Positions 29,193-37,473 of a DNA stretch of 40,395 nucleotides are shown one piece after another (the stretch's first letter is position 1; each line of letters opens with the position of its first letter). The position numbers and the translations under genes were made by a program. The DNA comes from Bacteroidales bacterium (GTDB taxonomy: Bacteria; Bacteroidota; Bacteroidia; Bacteroidales; UBA932): positions 1 through 40,395 of the forward strand of contig JAFTDE010000015.1 of the NCBI GenBank assembly GCA_017454335.1, given 5' to 3'. The notes beneath the pieces are model-generated. The model did no database searches. It was not told the DNA's origin and saw only the letters and a list, made by a program, of their open reading frames with translations.

Positions 29193-30098
29193 TTACCGGA
29201 CATACCGCTGGACTTCGGACTCGGGGAGAAAGACCAGGGAAGCTATCTGCCGCAGGGTGAACCGGTATTGCGTCCGCAGGTACTGGGCCAGGTCAATGCG
29301 ACGCCGGCCGTCCAGCTTGCGCGGATCCCGGAAGCCGTACTTCTTCTTGCACTCGTCGCCGCAGATGCGCCTGGCTTCCATATCCTCGAACGCCACGCCC
29401 CGTGCTTCCGCCATCTTCTCCAGCATCTCCTGTTCGATTTTTCGCGGGCTGGCCAGGAAAACCCGGAAGCGGTTGTGGCTCTGGTAGATTTGCTCGAAGC
29501 GTTTGATATCTATATAGTTCTCCGGGAGGATCAGTCCGTTGCATACCAGCCAGTCATCCGGAATCGACCACCGCCGGGAATGCAGCAAGGCTCTCCGGGC
29601 CCGCACGGTCAGCGAGGAAAAAGGGACGGGATCGTGGACAAGCCCCTCGCTGTCCGTTTGCCAGATCGAGGCGGGCCGCCCGCTGCGGAAATAAAGGGAT
29701 CCCGTTCCCCAGCGATAGTCGTAATGCATGGCGGGTTTGCCGTCCTTGGTCGCCTGGATAATCGTATACACAGCCACGTTCCGCAGGTAATTGATGTCGT
29801 CAATCCAATACAGATCACAGCGGAACACCACGGGGACCTGCCCCTTGCGTGTCTTGTAAGCATAGTGGCGGTACAGGTTCTCGAACATTTCCCGGAAACG
29901 CGCGCAGTCCGCCAGCGTCCCGTACAGAAGGATGTGGGGATGGGAGTCTTCGATCGAAAAGGAAACAACCACGACATCCGTGTTGGCAGCACAGACACCG
30001 ATGATGTTGAAGACGGCATGGTAGTCCGCAACGCTGAGAATAAAATGGCGGACATCTGCGCCATTGGCGCACAAATGATAATAATGTTTGTTCATCAT
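29193..30098 (-). CDS. REP-associated tyrosine transposase (RAYT)-like protein
   Basis: 301 residues from ATG at 30098 (a second ATG follows at once). An N-terminal Y1/HUH nuclease domain is suggested by His53-Pro-His55 in EDSHPHILLYG, the metal-binding pair, and by Y104-L-R-N in NYLRNVAV, matching the catalytic Tyr region of Transposase_17/RAYT proteins. The C-terminal ~55 residues (GRRRIDLAQYLRTQYRFTLRQ, then IASLVFLPESEVQRYV) look like a DNA-binding helix-turn-helix. Such enzymes cut single-stranded hairpins. The flanking palindromes are probable substrates. Family assignment rests on motifs and context. Confidence 0.75.
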   Translation of the reverse strand: MMNKHYYHLCANGADVRHFILSVADYHAVFNIIGVCAANTDVVVVSFSIEDSHPHILLYGTLADCARFREMFENLYRHYAYKTRKGQVPVVFRCDLYWIDDINYLRNVAVYTIIQATKDGKPAMHYDYRWGTGSLYFRSGRPASIWQTDSEGLVHDPVPFSSLTVRARRALLHSRRWSIPDDWLVCNGLILPENYIDIKRFEQIYQSHNRFRVFLASPRKIEQEMLEKMAEARGVAFEDMEARRICGDECKKKYGFRDPRKLDGRRRIDLAQYLRTQYRFTLRQIASLVFLPESEVQRYVR

Positions 30099-30246
30099 CG
30101 TATCCTACGCCTCATACTCCCGCCACCACCGCGATGACAACAGATGATTCGTCCTGTGTAAAGGTGGGACTTTTCAGGAACATCTCCAAATTATCCGGCT
30201 GTTTTTTCGGGATGTCAGCCGGACGGACAGGACGGCCGTCGGGTTT

Positions 30247-30392
30247 TTGTAGAAAGTGAAGCACGCGAGGATGCCCTGGGGGCGTGTCTGGAGGGGGTCG
30301 GTGTGCTCAGAGGCGCCATCTGGGCCTTCTGAGCACAAGCACCCCCCTCACAGGGCCGTGAAAGGCCGGTCGGCGTGCTTCACTTTTTACAA
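30247..30392. repeat. 146-bp palindromic element, copy 2
   Basis: Same structure as copy 1, exactly 1,200 bp away in the same orientation, with one mismatch in the right terminal repeat. It lies between the transposase-like gene's upstream region and the 3' end of queH (stop at 30414). The 30099-30246 stretch between gene and repeat holds no other feature I can support. Confidence 0.95.
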
Positions 30393-30413
30393 AAACGGAA
30401 AAGGGGGAGGATG

Positions 30414-31070
30414 TCAGTCGTGACGGGAGAATTCGCAGCCGCACCAGGTCTGGTTGTAGAAGCCCTGTTCGCGGATGATTTCGCTGCGGCGGGGCTGGAG
30501 GCCGCCTTTGCGCCAGTTCTGGCCCCACCAGACGACGCGACGACCAGCCCCAAGCGCCAGGACCTCACCACCGTCAGGACCCCCCGCACCGGAACCACCA
30601 AGCGCCAGGACCGAGACAGCCTCCGCCGAGACGGTCTCGCAGGCTTCGCGGCCGGCCTGGTCGACCTGGGCGAGGTCCTTCCAGCGGGAGCTGGCGAGGG
30701 TGGTCGCCAGGACGTCATATCCGTGGGCGGCGGCGTAGCGCGCGGCGCGCAGCAGGCGGTACCGGAAACACTGGAGGCAGCGCGCGCCGCGCTCGGGTTC
30801 CCGCTCCAGCCCGCGCACGGCGGCCAGCCATGCGGCGTGGTCGTCCTCGTCGTCGATCACCTCCAGGCCGTACTGGGCGGCGTAGCGGCACAGTTCGCTC
30901 CGGCGCAGTTCGTACTCTTCGCGCGGGACGATGTTGGCGTTGCTGAAAAACAGCGTCGGGCGGACGCCGTTCGCCACCAGGCACTCGACCACGGCCCCGC
31001 TGCACGGAGCGCAGCAGCAGTGCAGCAGCACCCGGCTGCCCGGGACTTCGAGCTGTACGTCCGGTCTCAT
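30414..31070 (-). CDS. queH: Epoxyqueuosine reductase QueH
   Basis: Last step of queuosine tRNA modification, reducing epoxyqueuosine to queuosine with a 4Fe-4S cluster. 218 residues from the ATG at 31070, which overlaps the upstream stop as ATGA. Family motifs: LLHCCCAPCS (Cys18-20, Cys23), an EY...RR segment, ARCLQCFRYRL, TTLASSRWKD, and C-terminal YNQTWCGCEFS. A Gly/Ala-rich insert (~VLALGGSGAGGPDGGEVLAL) before the WWGQNWRKGG segment is unusual. The gene lies directly after the feo genes, so iron import and an Fe-S enzyme share a transcript. Confidence 0.92.
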   Translation of the reverse strand: MRPDVQLEVPGSRVLLHCCCAPCSGAVVECLVANGVRPTLFFSNANIVPREEYELRRSELCRYAAQYGLEVIDDEDDHAAWLAAVRGLEREPERGARCLQCFRYRLLRAARYAAAHGYDVLATTLASSRWKDLAQVDQAGREACETVSAEAVSVLALGGSGAGGPDGGEVLALGAGRRVVWWGQNWRKGGLQPRRSEIIREQGFYNQTWCGCEFSRHD

Positions 31071-31231
31071 TGCGCGGAAGTTTTTTGCTCCGACCCGCAG
31101 CGCCCCTTCATGGAGCAGCCCGCACATCCGCAGCTGCACCCGCTCTTGCGCGCACTCCGGCGCAGGCTGACCAGGGCCAGCACGACAGCGGCCAGCACCA
31201 ACAGCAGGATGAGGAGGGTCGGCAGGTTCAT
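31067..31231 (-). CDS. FeoB-associated Cys-rich membrane protein
   Basis: 54 residues. One N-terminal membrane helix (LPTLLILLLVLAAVVLALV) is followed by a basic segment and the cysteine cluster C32-S-C-G-C-A-G-C39, with another Cys at 45. This matches the small FeoB-associated Cys-rich family. It starts 1 nt after the feoB stop and overlaps queH by 4 nt. It may bind metal or modulate FeoB at the inner membrane; the mechanism is not known from sequence. Confidence 0.9.
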   Translation of the reverse strand: MNLPTLLILLLVLAAVVLALVSLRRSARKSGCSCGCAGCSMKGRCGSEQKTSAQ

Positions 31232-31232
31232 A

Positions 31233-33584
31233 TCAGACAATCAACAGGGCGATCTGGTATGCCGCGAACGCAACGATCCAGGCCAGCACACACTGGAACA
31301 CAACCATGAAAACGGCACAGGCGCGTCCCTGCTCGCGCCGGACCGTGGCGATCGCGGCGACGCAGGGCGTGTACAGCAGGCAGAAGACCAGCATCGGCAC
31401 GGCGGTCGCGACCGTCAGCGCGGACGCGACGCCCAGCACCTCCATCGTCGAAACGACGCTCTCCTTGGCGAGGAAACCCGAAATCAGCGCCGTCACGATG
31501 CGCCAGTCGCCCATGCCGATGGGCCCGAACAGCGGCGCGAGGAACCCGGCGATCGCAGCCAGCATGCTGCCTTCGCCGTTCTCGACCATGTTGAAATGGA
31601 AGTCGAAGGTCTGGAAGAACCAGATCACGAGCGTGGCGATGAAGATCACCGTAAACGCCCGCTGCAGGAAGTCCTTGGTCTTGTCCCACAGCAGGTGGGC
31701 GACATTGCGCGCCTGCGGCAGGCGGTAATTCGGCAGTTCCATCACGAACGGGGCCGCCTCGGAACGGTTGCCGATGTGCTTGCTGACCAGGGCCACGACG
31801 ATGCCGACCAGGATGGCCAGCAGGTACAGGCAGATCAGCACCAGCCCCCCGTGCCCCGGGAAGAAGGCATTGGTAAAGAAGGCGTAGATCGGAATCTTCG
31901 CCGAACAGCTCATGAAGGGGGTCAGCAGGACGGTCATCCGGCGGTCCCGGGCCGACGGCAGGGTGCGCGTGGCCATCACGCCGGGCACCGAGCATCCCAG
32001 GCCGATCAGCAGCGGCACGATGCTGCGGCCCGACAGGCCGATCTTGCGCAGCAGGCTGTCCGTCACGAACGCCACCCGCGCCATGTAACCGCTGTCTTCC
32101 AGCATCGACAGGAAGAAGAAGAGGATGACGATGATCGGGACAAAGCTCACGACCGAACCGACACCCCCGAACACGGCGTCCACTACCAGTGAGCGCACCG
32201 CGGGCGAAACGTTCCAGCCCAGCATCGCACTGTCCACGACACCGCCCAGCCAGCCGATTCCCCGGTCCAGCAGGTCCTGGAGCGGAGCGCCCAGCACGTC
32301 GATCGTCAGCCAGAGGATCAGGGCGATCGTCACGGCGAAGATCGGCAGGGCTGTCCATTTGCCCGTCAGCACCTTGTCGATGCGGCGGCTGCGCAGGTAT
32401 TCCCGGCTCTGCCGGGGTTTGACAACCGTCTGGGCGCAGAGCGCGTGGATGAACGAATAGCGCATGTCCGCCATGGCTGCGGCGCGGTCCAGGCCGCGCT
32501 CCTGCTCCATCTGGAGTATGATATGTTCGATGGTCTCCTTTTCGTTCTTGTCCAGCCCCAGCGCGGCTTCGACCGAACTGTCGCCTTCGACCAGCTTGCC
32601 GGCCGCAAAGCGCAGCGGCAGGCCGGCCGCGGCGGCATGGTCCTCGATCAGGTGCATCACACCATGCAGGCAGCGGTGCACCGCACCGCCATGGTCATCC
32701 TTGTCGCAGAAATCCTGGCGGGCCGGGCGCTCCTGGTACCTGGCGACATGGATGGCGTGCTGGACCAGCTCGTCCACGCCTTCGTTGTTCGCCGCGGAAA
32801 TCGGCACGACGGGGATGCCCAGCAGACGTTCCATCTCGTTGACACGGATGGCTCCGCCGTTGCCGCGCACCTCGTCCATCATGTTCAGCGCCAGCACCAT
32901 CGGCACGTCCAGCTCCATCAGCTGGATGGTCAGGTACAGGTTGCGCTCGATGTTGCTGGCATCGACGATGTTGATCAGGCCCCGGGTCCCTTCGTCCAGG
33001 ATGAACTCGCGCGAGACCATTTCCTCGGCGGTGTAGGGAGACAGCGAATAGATGCCGGGCAGGTCGGTGATCGTCGATTCGGGATGACCCTTGATGACGC
33101 CTTCCTTGCGGTCTACCGTGACCCCCGGAAAGTTGCCGACATGCTGGTTCGATCCCGTCAGGACATTGAACAGGGTGGTTTTGCCGCAGTTCTGCTGGCC
33201 GGCCAGGGCCAGGGCCAGCACGGTGTCCTTCGGCAGGGGGTTTTCGTGGTCCTTGGAGTGATATATGCCCGCCTCTCCCAGACCCGGATGGGCGTTGTGA
33301 TCGTGCAGGGAACTGATGTATCCCGCTTCGGGGTCCGGCGCAGGCTGTTCCGACACGCTCTCGATCGGTCGGACCACAATCCGGGCGGCGTCGGCGCAGC
33401 GCAGGGACAGGGCATAGCCGTGGATCCGGATTTCTATCGGATCGCCCATGGGGGCGCGCTTCACCATTTTGGCTTCAGCGCCCGGGATCAGGCCCATGTC
33501 CAGGAAATGCTGTCGCAGGGCACCTTCGCCCCCGACCGTCATGACCACAGCGGCATCTCCGATATGCAAGTCATTCAGAGTCAT
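31233..33584 (-). CDS. feoB: Ferrous iron transporter, FeoA-FeoB fusion
   Basis: 783 residues. Residues 1-~75 are a FeoA SH3-like domain (LGDAAVV-like opening, LDMGLIPGAEAKMV). A linker leads to the FeoB G domain with G1 GQQNCGKTT (129-137), VGNFPGVTVD, DLPGIYSL and LNMMD. The C-terminal half holds the membrane core with Gate motifs, e.g. LIGLGCSVPGVMATR and PFMSCSAKIPIYAFF. It imports Fe2+ across the inner membrane. The fusion is common in Bacteroidetes. First gene of feoAB-small protein-queH. Confidence 0.95.
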   Translation of the reverse strand: MTLNDLHIGDAAVVMTVGGEGALRQHFLDMGLIPGAEAKMVKRAPMGDPIEIRIHGYALSLRCADAARIVVRPIESVSEQPAPDPEAGYISSLHDHNAHPGLGEAGIYHSKDHENPLPKDTVLALALAGQQNCGKTTLFNVLTGSNQHVGNFPGVTVDRKEGVIKGHPESTITDLPGIYSLSPYTAEEMVSREFILDEGTRGLINIVDASNIERNLYLTIQLMELDVPMVLALNMMDEVRGNGGAIRVNEMERLLGIPVVPISAANNEGVDELVQHAIHVARYQERPARQDFCDKDDHGGAVHRCLHGVMHLIEDHAAAAGLPLRFAAGKLVEGDSSVEAALGLDKNEKETIEHIILQMEQERGLDRAAAMADMRYSFIHALCAQTVVKPRQSREYLRSRRIDKVLTGKWTALPIFAVTIALILWLTIDVLGAPLQDLLDRGIGWLGGVVDSAMLGWNVSPAVRSLVVDAVFGGVGSVVSFVPIIVILFFFLSMLEDSGYMARVAFVTDSLLRKIGLSGRSIVPLLIGLGCSVPGVMATRTLPSARDRRMTVLLTPFMSCSAKIPIYAFFTNAFFPGHGGLVLICLYLLAILVGIVVALVSKHIGNRSEAAPFVMELPNYRLPQARNVAHLLWDKTKDFLQRAFTVIFIATLVIWFFQTFDFHFNMVENGEGSMLAAIAGFLAPLFGPIGMGDWRIVTALISGFLAKESVVSTMEVLGVASALTVATAVPMLVFCLLYTPCVAAIATVRREQGRACAVFMVVFQCVLAWIVAFAAYQIALLIV

Positions 33585-33603
33585 ACTTTGTCAGGTTAAT
33601 CTG

Positions 33604-33635
33604 CAAAGATACGACCCAAAAAGCACAACTGCAAT
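33604..33635 (-). promoter_or_regulatory. Promoter of the feo operon
   Basis: Minus strand -7 box TATCTTTG (33611-33604) with TTG 20 nt upstream (33634-33632). The start codon follows ~20 nt downstream. No Fur-like palindrome was recognised. Confidence 0.65.
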
Positions 33636-33658
33636 CATCATTTATGGGGAGATGGCAA

Positions 33659-33678
33659 TAAGTCGCGGTTTCGACTTA
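33659..33678 (-). terminator. Hairpin overlapping the aroC stop codon
   Basis: TAAGTCG / CGACTTA stem of 7 bp, loop of 6 nt, starting at the aroC stop. Only a weak T stretch follows, so termination is uncertain. Confidence 0.4.
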
Positions 33679-34638
33679 CACCAAATCCGCCAGGACGATG
33701 GCGGTCATGGCCTCGACGATGACGGGGGTGCGCAGGGCGAAGCAGCAGTCATGGCGTCCCTTGATCTGCAGCGTCCCGGTCGATTCGGTCTTGAAGTTCC
33801 AGGTCTGCTGGGCCCTGGCGATGCTGGATGTCGGTTTGACGGCCACCCGGAAACACAGCGGCGCGCCGTTGGTGATTCCGCCGTTGACACCGCCCGCCCC
33901 GTTCTTGACAGGCCCGTCCGGCCCGAAGGGATCGTTGTGCTCGGAACCCCGCATGGCGCTGGCGCGGAATCCGTCGCCGAATTCGATGCCGCGGATGCCC
34001 GGAATGGAGAACACGGCATGTGAGATCAGCGATTCGACGCTGTCGAAGAAGGGTTCGCCCAGGCCGATCGGAACCCCCTGGACTTCGCACGCGATGACCC
34101 CGCCCAGCGAGTCTCCGTCCGCCGCAGCAGCAGCGATCAGTTCATCCCAGCGTGTGCTGTCCGCACAACCGCCGACTTCGACCAGCCGGGCCCGGATGTC
34201 CATTCCGTCGAGGATCTTCTTGGCCACGACGCCCGCCGCGACGATGGGCAGGGTCAGCCTTCCGGAGAAATGTCCCCCGCCCCGCGGATCGTTGGCCCAG
34301 TCCCATTTGACCGCCGCCACATAATCCGCATGACCCGGGCGCGGCATCTCGTCGAAAGCCGCGTAATCCCCGGAACGGGTATTCTCGTTGTGGAAAACAA
34401 GGGTGAGGGGCGCGCCGGTCGTGTGTCCCTCATAGACACCGCTGAGGATGTGCGGTTCGTCGGATTCCCGACGCGGAGTCGTGCCCGCCGCCCCGGAGGC
34501 GCGGCGCGCGATGTCCTCCGCAAAGTCCGCGGGACCCAGGGCGATTCCCTCGGGGACGCCGTCGATCACCACGCCGATGGCCGGCCCGTGCGATTCGCCG
34601 AAAATGCCGACCCGGAATATTCTGCCAAAAGTGTTCAT
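33676..34638 (-). CDS. aroC: Chorismate synthase (short form)
   Basis: Makes chorismate from EPSP with reduced FMN. 320 residues from ATG at 34638; most family members have ~350-390. Recognised motifs: FGESHGPAIG, DGVPEGI, RPGHADY, GLGEPFFD, IEFGDGF, NGAGGVNGGITNG, KPTSSI and KGRHDCC. The usual YRGGGRSSARETA stretch reads PRGGGHFSGRLTL, so the ARET residues are replaced. It diverges from sufB. The -7 box ends only 4 nt before the ATG, so the mRNA may be leaderless. Confidence 0.9.
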   Translation of the reverse strand: MNTFGRIFRVGIFGESHGPAIGVVIDGVPEGIALGPADFAEDIARRASGAAGTTPRRESDEPHILSGVYEGHTTGAPLTLVFHNENTRSGDYAAFDEMPRPGHADYVAAVKWDWANDPRGGGHFSGRLTLPIVAAGVVAKKILDGMDIRARLVEVGGCADSTRWDELIAAAAADGDSLGGVIACEVQGVPIGLGEPFFDSVESLISHAVFSIPGIRGIEFGDGFRASAMRGSEHNDPFGPDGPVKNGAGGVNGGITNGAPLCFRVAVKPTSSIARAQQTWNFKTESTGTLQIKGRHDCCFALRTPVIVEAMTAIVLADLV

Positions 34639-34642
34639 CACC

Positions 34643-34680
34643 CAAAGATAGCAAACTTGCCGGAGAAATCGTTATCTTTG
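34643..34680. promoter_or_regulatory. Divergent promoter region aroC/sufB
   Basis: Two TATCTTTG -7 boxes point outward: minus strand 34650-34643 towards aroC and plus strand 34673-34680 towards sufB. They end 4 and 7 nt before the respective start codons. The -33 elements are unclear. Confidence 0.6.
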
Positions 34681-34687
34681 CAAGACT

Positions 34688-36136
34688 ATGGATGATATGC
34701 TCAAAGAGCTGACCGCTCAGGAATACAAGGAAGGCTTCGTGACCGAGGTCGAGCAGGAGTTCGTGCCCAAGGGCCTGAACGAGGACATCATCCGCACCAT
34801 CTCTCGCCTGAAGGACGAACCGCAGTGGCTGCTGGACTTCCGCCTGGACGCCTTCGCCAAATGGCAGCAGATGACACCCCCGACCTGGGGCCACCTGACC
34901 CTGCCGCCCATCGATTTCCAGGATATCATCTACTATGCCGCACCCAAGCGCAATGCGGACCGTCCCAAGGAGATCGATCCGGCGCTGGTCGAGACCTTCG
35001 ACAAGCTGGGCATCCCCATCGCCGAACGCGAGTACCTGGCCGGGGTGAAGGACAAGCGCGAGGTCGCGGTGGACGCCGTTTTCGATTCGGTGTCCGTCAG
35101 CACCACCTTCCGCAAGACCCTCGCCGAGAAAGGCATCATCTTCTGTTCATTCAACGAAGCGGTGCACGAGCACCCGGACCTGGTGCGCAAGTACCTGGCG
35201 AGCGTCGTGCCCGTCGGGGACAACTTCTACGCCGCGCTGAACAGCGCCGTGTTCTCCGACGGATCGTTCTGCTACGTTCCCAAGGGCGTCAAATGCCCGA
35301 TGGAGCTCAGCAGTTACTTCCGGATCAACGCCAGCGGAACCGGCCAGTTCGAGCGGACGCTGATCGTCGCCGACGAGGGGGCGCAGCTCAGCTACATGGA
35401 AGGTTGCACCGCCCCGATGCGGGACGAGAACCAGCTGCACGCGGCCGTCGTGGAGATCATCGTCGAGAAGGACGCCGACGTCAAGTACAGCACGGTGCAG
35501 AACTGGTATCCCGGCGACGCCCAGGGCCGCGGCGGCATCCTGAACCTGGTGACCAAGCGCGGACTTTGCCGCGGCGCGGGATCGCATCTCAGCTGGACCC
35601 AGGTCGAAACCGGATCCGCCATCACCTGGAAATACCCCAGCACGGTCCTGATGGGCGACGACAGTTCGTCGGAATTCTACAGCGTCGCGCTGACCAACAA
35701 CATGCAGCAGGCGGACACCGGCACCAAGATGATCCACATCGGCCGCCGGACCCGCAGCCGCATCGTCAGCAAGGGCATTTCGGCCGGGCACAGCCAGAAC
35801 AGCTACCGCGGCCTGGTGCGCATCAACCCCGGTGCGAGCGGGGCGCGGAACTACAGCCAGTGCGACTCGCTGCTGATCGGCAGCCAGTGCGGCGCCCACA
35901 CCTTCCCGGTGATCCTCGGCGCCAACCCGACCGCCGTCGTCGAGCACGAGGCCACGACTTCGAAGATCAGCGAAGACCAGCTGTTCTACTGCAACCAGCG
36001 GGGCATCCCGCCGGAAGAGGCGGTGGGGCTGATCGTCAACGGATATGCGCAGGAAGTGCTGCAGCGCCTGCCGATGGAATTCGCCGTCGAAGCGAGAAAA
36101 CTGCTGCAGGTTTCCCTGGAGGGATCAATCGGATAA
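34688..36136 (+). CDS. sufB: Fe-S cluster assembly scaffold SufB
   Basis: 482 residues. Core of the SufBC2D scaffold that builds Fe-S clusters. Typical text: [94 protein letters not shown] and [20 protein letters not shown]. The ATG at 34688 is 7 nt from the -7 box; ATG at 34697 is a possible alternative start. sufC follows after 4 nt. Confidence 0.96.
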   Translation: MDDMLKELTAQEYKEGFVTEVEQEFVPKGLNEDIIRTISRLKDEPQWLLDFRLDAFAKWQQMTPPTWGHLTLPPIDFQDIIYYAAPKRNADRPKEIDPALVETFDKLGIPIAEREYLAGVKDKREVAVDAVFDSVSVSTTFRKTLAEKGIIFCSFNEAVHEHPDLVRKYLASVVPVGDNFYAALNSAVFSDGSFCYVPKGVKCPMELSSYFRINASGTGQFERTLIVADEGAQLSYMEGCTAPMRDENQLHAAVVEIIVEKDADVKYSTVQNWYPGDAQGRGGILNLVTKRGLCRGAGSHLSWTQVETGSAITWKYPSTVLMGDDSSSEFYSVALTNNMQQADTGTKMIHIGRRTRSRIVSKGISAGHSQNSYRGLVRINPGASGARNYSQCDSLLIGSQCGAHTFPVILGANPTAVVEHEATTSKISEDQLFYCNQRGIPPEEAVGLIVNGYAQEVLQRLPMEFAVEARKLLQVSLEGSIG

Positions 36137-36140
36137 GTTT

Positions 36141-36890
36141 ATGGAGAATTTGTTGGAAATACACGGTTTGCACGCGGGCATCGCGGAGCGGGAGATCCTC
36201 AAGGGGATCGACCTGGCCGTCCGGCCCGGGCAGGTGCATGCGATCATGGGGCCGAACGGCGCGGGAAAATCCACGCTGGGCGCGGTGCTGGCCGGACGGC
36301 CGGACTACACGGTGACGGCGGGATCCGTCCGCTACCGGGGGAAGGACTTGCTGGCCATGGCCCCCGAAGAGCGGTCATGGGAAGGGCTGTTCCTGAGCTT
36401 CCAGTACCCGATCGAGATTCCGGGGGTCAGCCTGACGAACTTCATGAAGGCAGCCCTGTCCGCACGGCGCAAGCATGCGGGCCTGCCGGAGCTGAGCCCG
36501 GCGGAGTTCCTCCGGCTCCTGCGCGAGAAGATGGCCTTCGTGCAGATGAAGAGCGATTTCGCCTCGCGAAGCGTCAATGTCGGATTCTCCGGCGGTGAGA
36601 AGAAGCGCAACGAGATTTTCCAGATGGCGATGCTGGACCCGACCCTGTCGATCCTGGACGAGACGGACAGCGGACTGGACGTGGACGCCCTGCGCATCGT
36701 CGCGGACGGGGTGAACCGCCTGCGCCGCCCGGACAACGCCGCCATCGTCATCACCCACTACAAGCGCCTGCTGGAGTACATCGTCCCGGACGTGGTGCAC
36801 ATCCTCAAGGACGGACGGATCGTGCGGACCGGCGGGCCGGAGCTCGTGGACCTGATCGAAGAAAAAGGATTCTCGGAAATTGATGGATAA
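36141..36890 (+). CDS. sufC: Fe-S cluster assembly ATPase SufC
   Basis: 249 residues from the ATG at 36141; a longer frame reads back into sufB. ABC-type ATPase of the SufBCD complex with Walker A GPNGAGKSTL, the SufC-specific signature FSGGEKKRNEI, Walker B LSILDETDSGLDVDAL and H-loop VITHYKRLL. Its 3' end overlaps sufD by 8 nt. Confidence 0.96.
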   Translation: MENLLEIHGLHAGIAEREILKGIDLAVRPGQVHAIMGPNGAGKSTLGAVLAGRPDYTVTAGSVRYRGKDLLAMAPEERSWEGLFLSFQYPIEIPGVSLTNFMKAALSARRKHAGLPELSPAEFLRLLREKMAFVQMKSDFASRSVNVGFSGGEKKRNEIFQMAMLDPTLSILDETDSGLDVDALRIVADGVNRLRRPDNAAIVITHYKRLLEYIVPDVVHILKDGRIVRTGGPELVDLIEEKGFSEIDG

Positions 36891-37473
36891 GATCTGCATA
36901 CTGGGACGGGACGCGCTGCCCGGGAGCCTGGCGCTCCGGGGCGGGGAGTCGCTGCGGCTGACCCTGGTCGCACTGCCGGGCGTGAGCTGCGAAGGCGTGC
37001 TGACCCTCGACCTGAACGGGCCGGGGTGCCAGGTGGACCTCGCGGGGCTGTACCTGTGCCGGGGCGACGAGAACGTCCGCCTGCAGATCCGCGTGCTGCA
37101 CCATGCCGGGCTCTGCCATTCGCGGCAGCTGTTCAAGGGCATCGTCGGCGGCACGGCGCGGGCGGATTTCGACGGGCTGATCCGGGTCGATCCCGACGCC
37201 CAGAAAACCGAAGCCTACCAGGAGGCCCATACCATCCTCCTCTCGGACCAGGCGCGCATCAGCGCCCGGCCGCAGCTGGAGATCTATGCCGACGACGTCG
37301 TCTGCTCGCACGGCGCCACGGCGGGATTCCTGGATCCGGACGAGCAGTTCTACATGCGCTCGCGCGGCATTCCCGAAGCGGAAGCCCGGCGGCTGCAGAT
37401 GCTGTCCTTCCTGTCCCCCGTGCTGGAGCGGCTGCCGGAGGACCTGCAAAAAGAAATCACGGACGCGCTATGA
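36883..37473 (+). CDS. sufD: Short SufD-like Fe-S scaffold subunit
   Basis: 196 residues from ATG at 36883, less than half of the usual ~400-450. It retains the C-terminal SufB/SufD beta-helix end: GIVGGTARADFDGLIRVDPD, QKTEAYQ, CSHGATAG (C141, H143, equivalent to the catalytic His region of E. coli SufD) and DEQFYMRSRGIPEAEA. The N-terminal helical domain and much of the beta-helix are missing, but the gene overlaps intact neighbours on both sides, so it looks like a genuine compact form and not a broken gene. It would pair with SufB on the SufC dimer. Confidence 0.88.
   Translation: MDKICILGRDALPGSLALRGGESLRLTLVALPGVSCEGVLTLDLNGPGCQVDLAGLYLCRGDENVRLQIRVLHHAGLCHSRQLFKGIVGGTARADFDGLIRVDPDAQKTEAYQEAHTILLSDQARISARPQLEIYADDVVCSHGATAGFLDPDEQFYMRSRGIPEAEARRLQMLSFLSPVLERLPEDLQKEITDAL

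Larger units (their letters stand above)
29047..30392 (-). mobile_element. RAYT-like gene bracketed by palindromes
   Basis: Copy 1, a Y1/HUH transposase-like gene and copy 2 form a 1,346-bp unit. The arrangement recalls REPtrons, in which a RAYT gene is flanked by the palindromes it processes, or an IS200-like element with hairpin ends. No target duplication is visible. Confidence 0.6.

Noticed and set aside
29047-30392. CRISPR array
   Set aside because: Only two long palindromic copies 1,200 bp apart with a gene between; no short regular repeats or spacers anywhere in the window.
37026-37469. N-terminal extension of ispE over sufD
   Set aside because: The upstream part reads sufD in the wrong frame and the kinase starts at the ATGA overlap at 37470.
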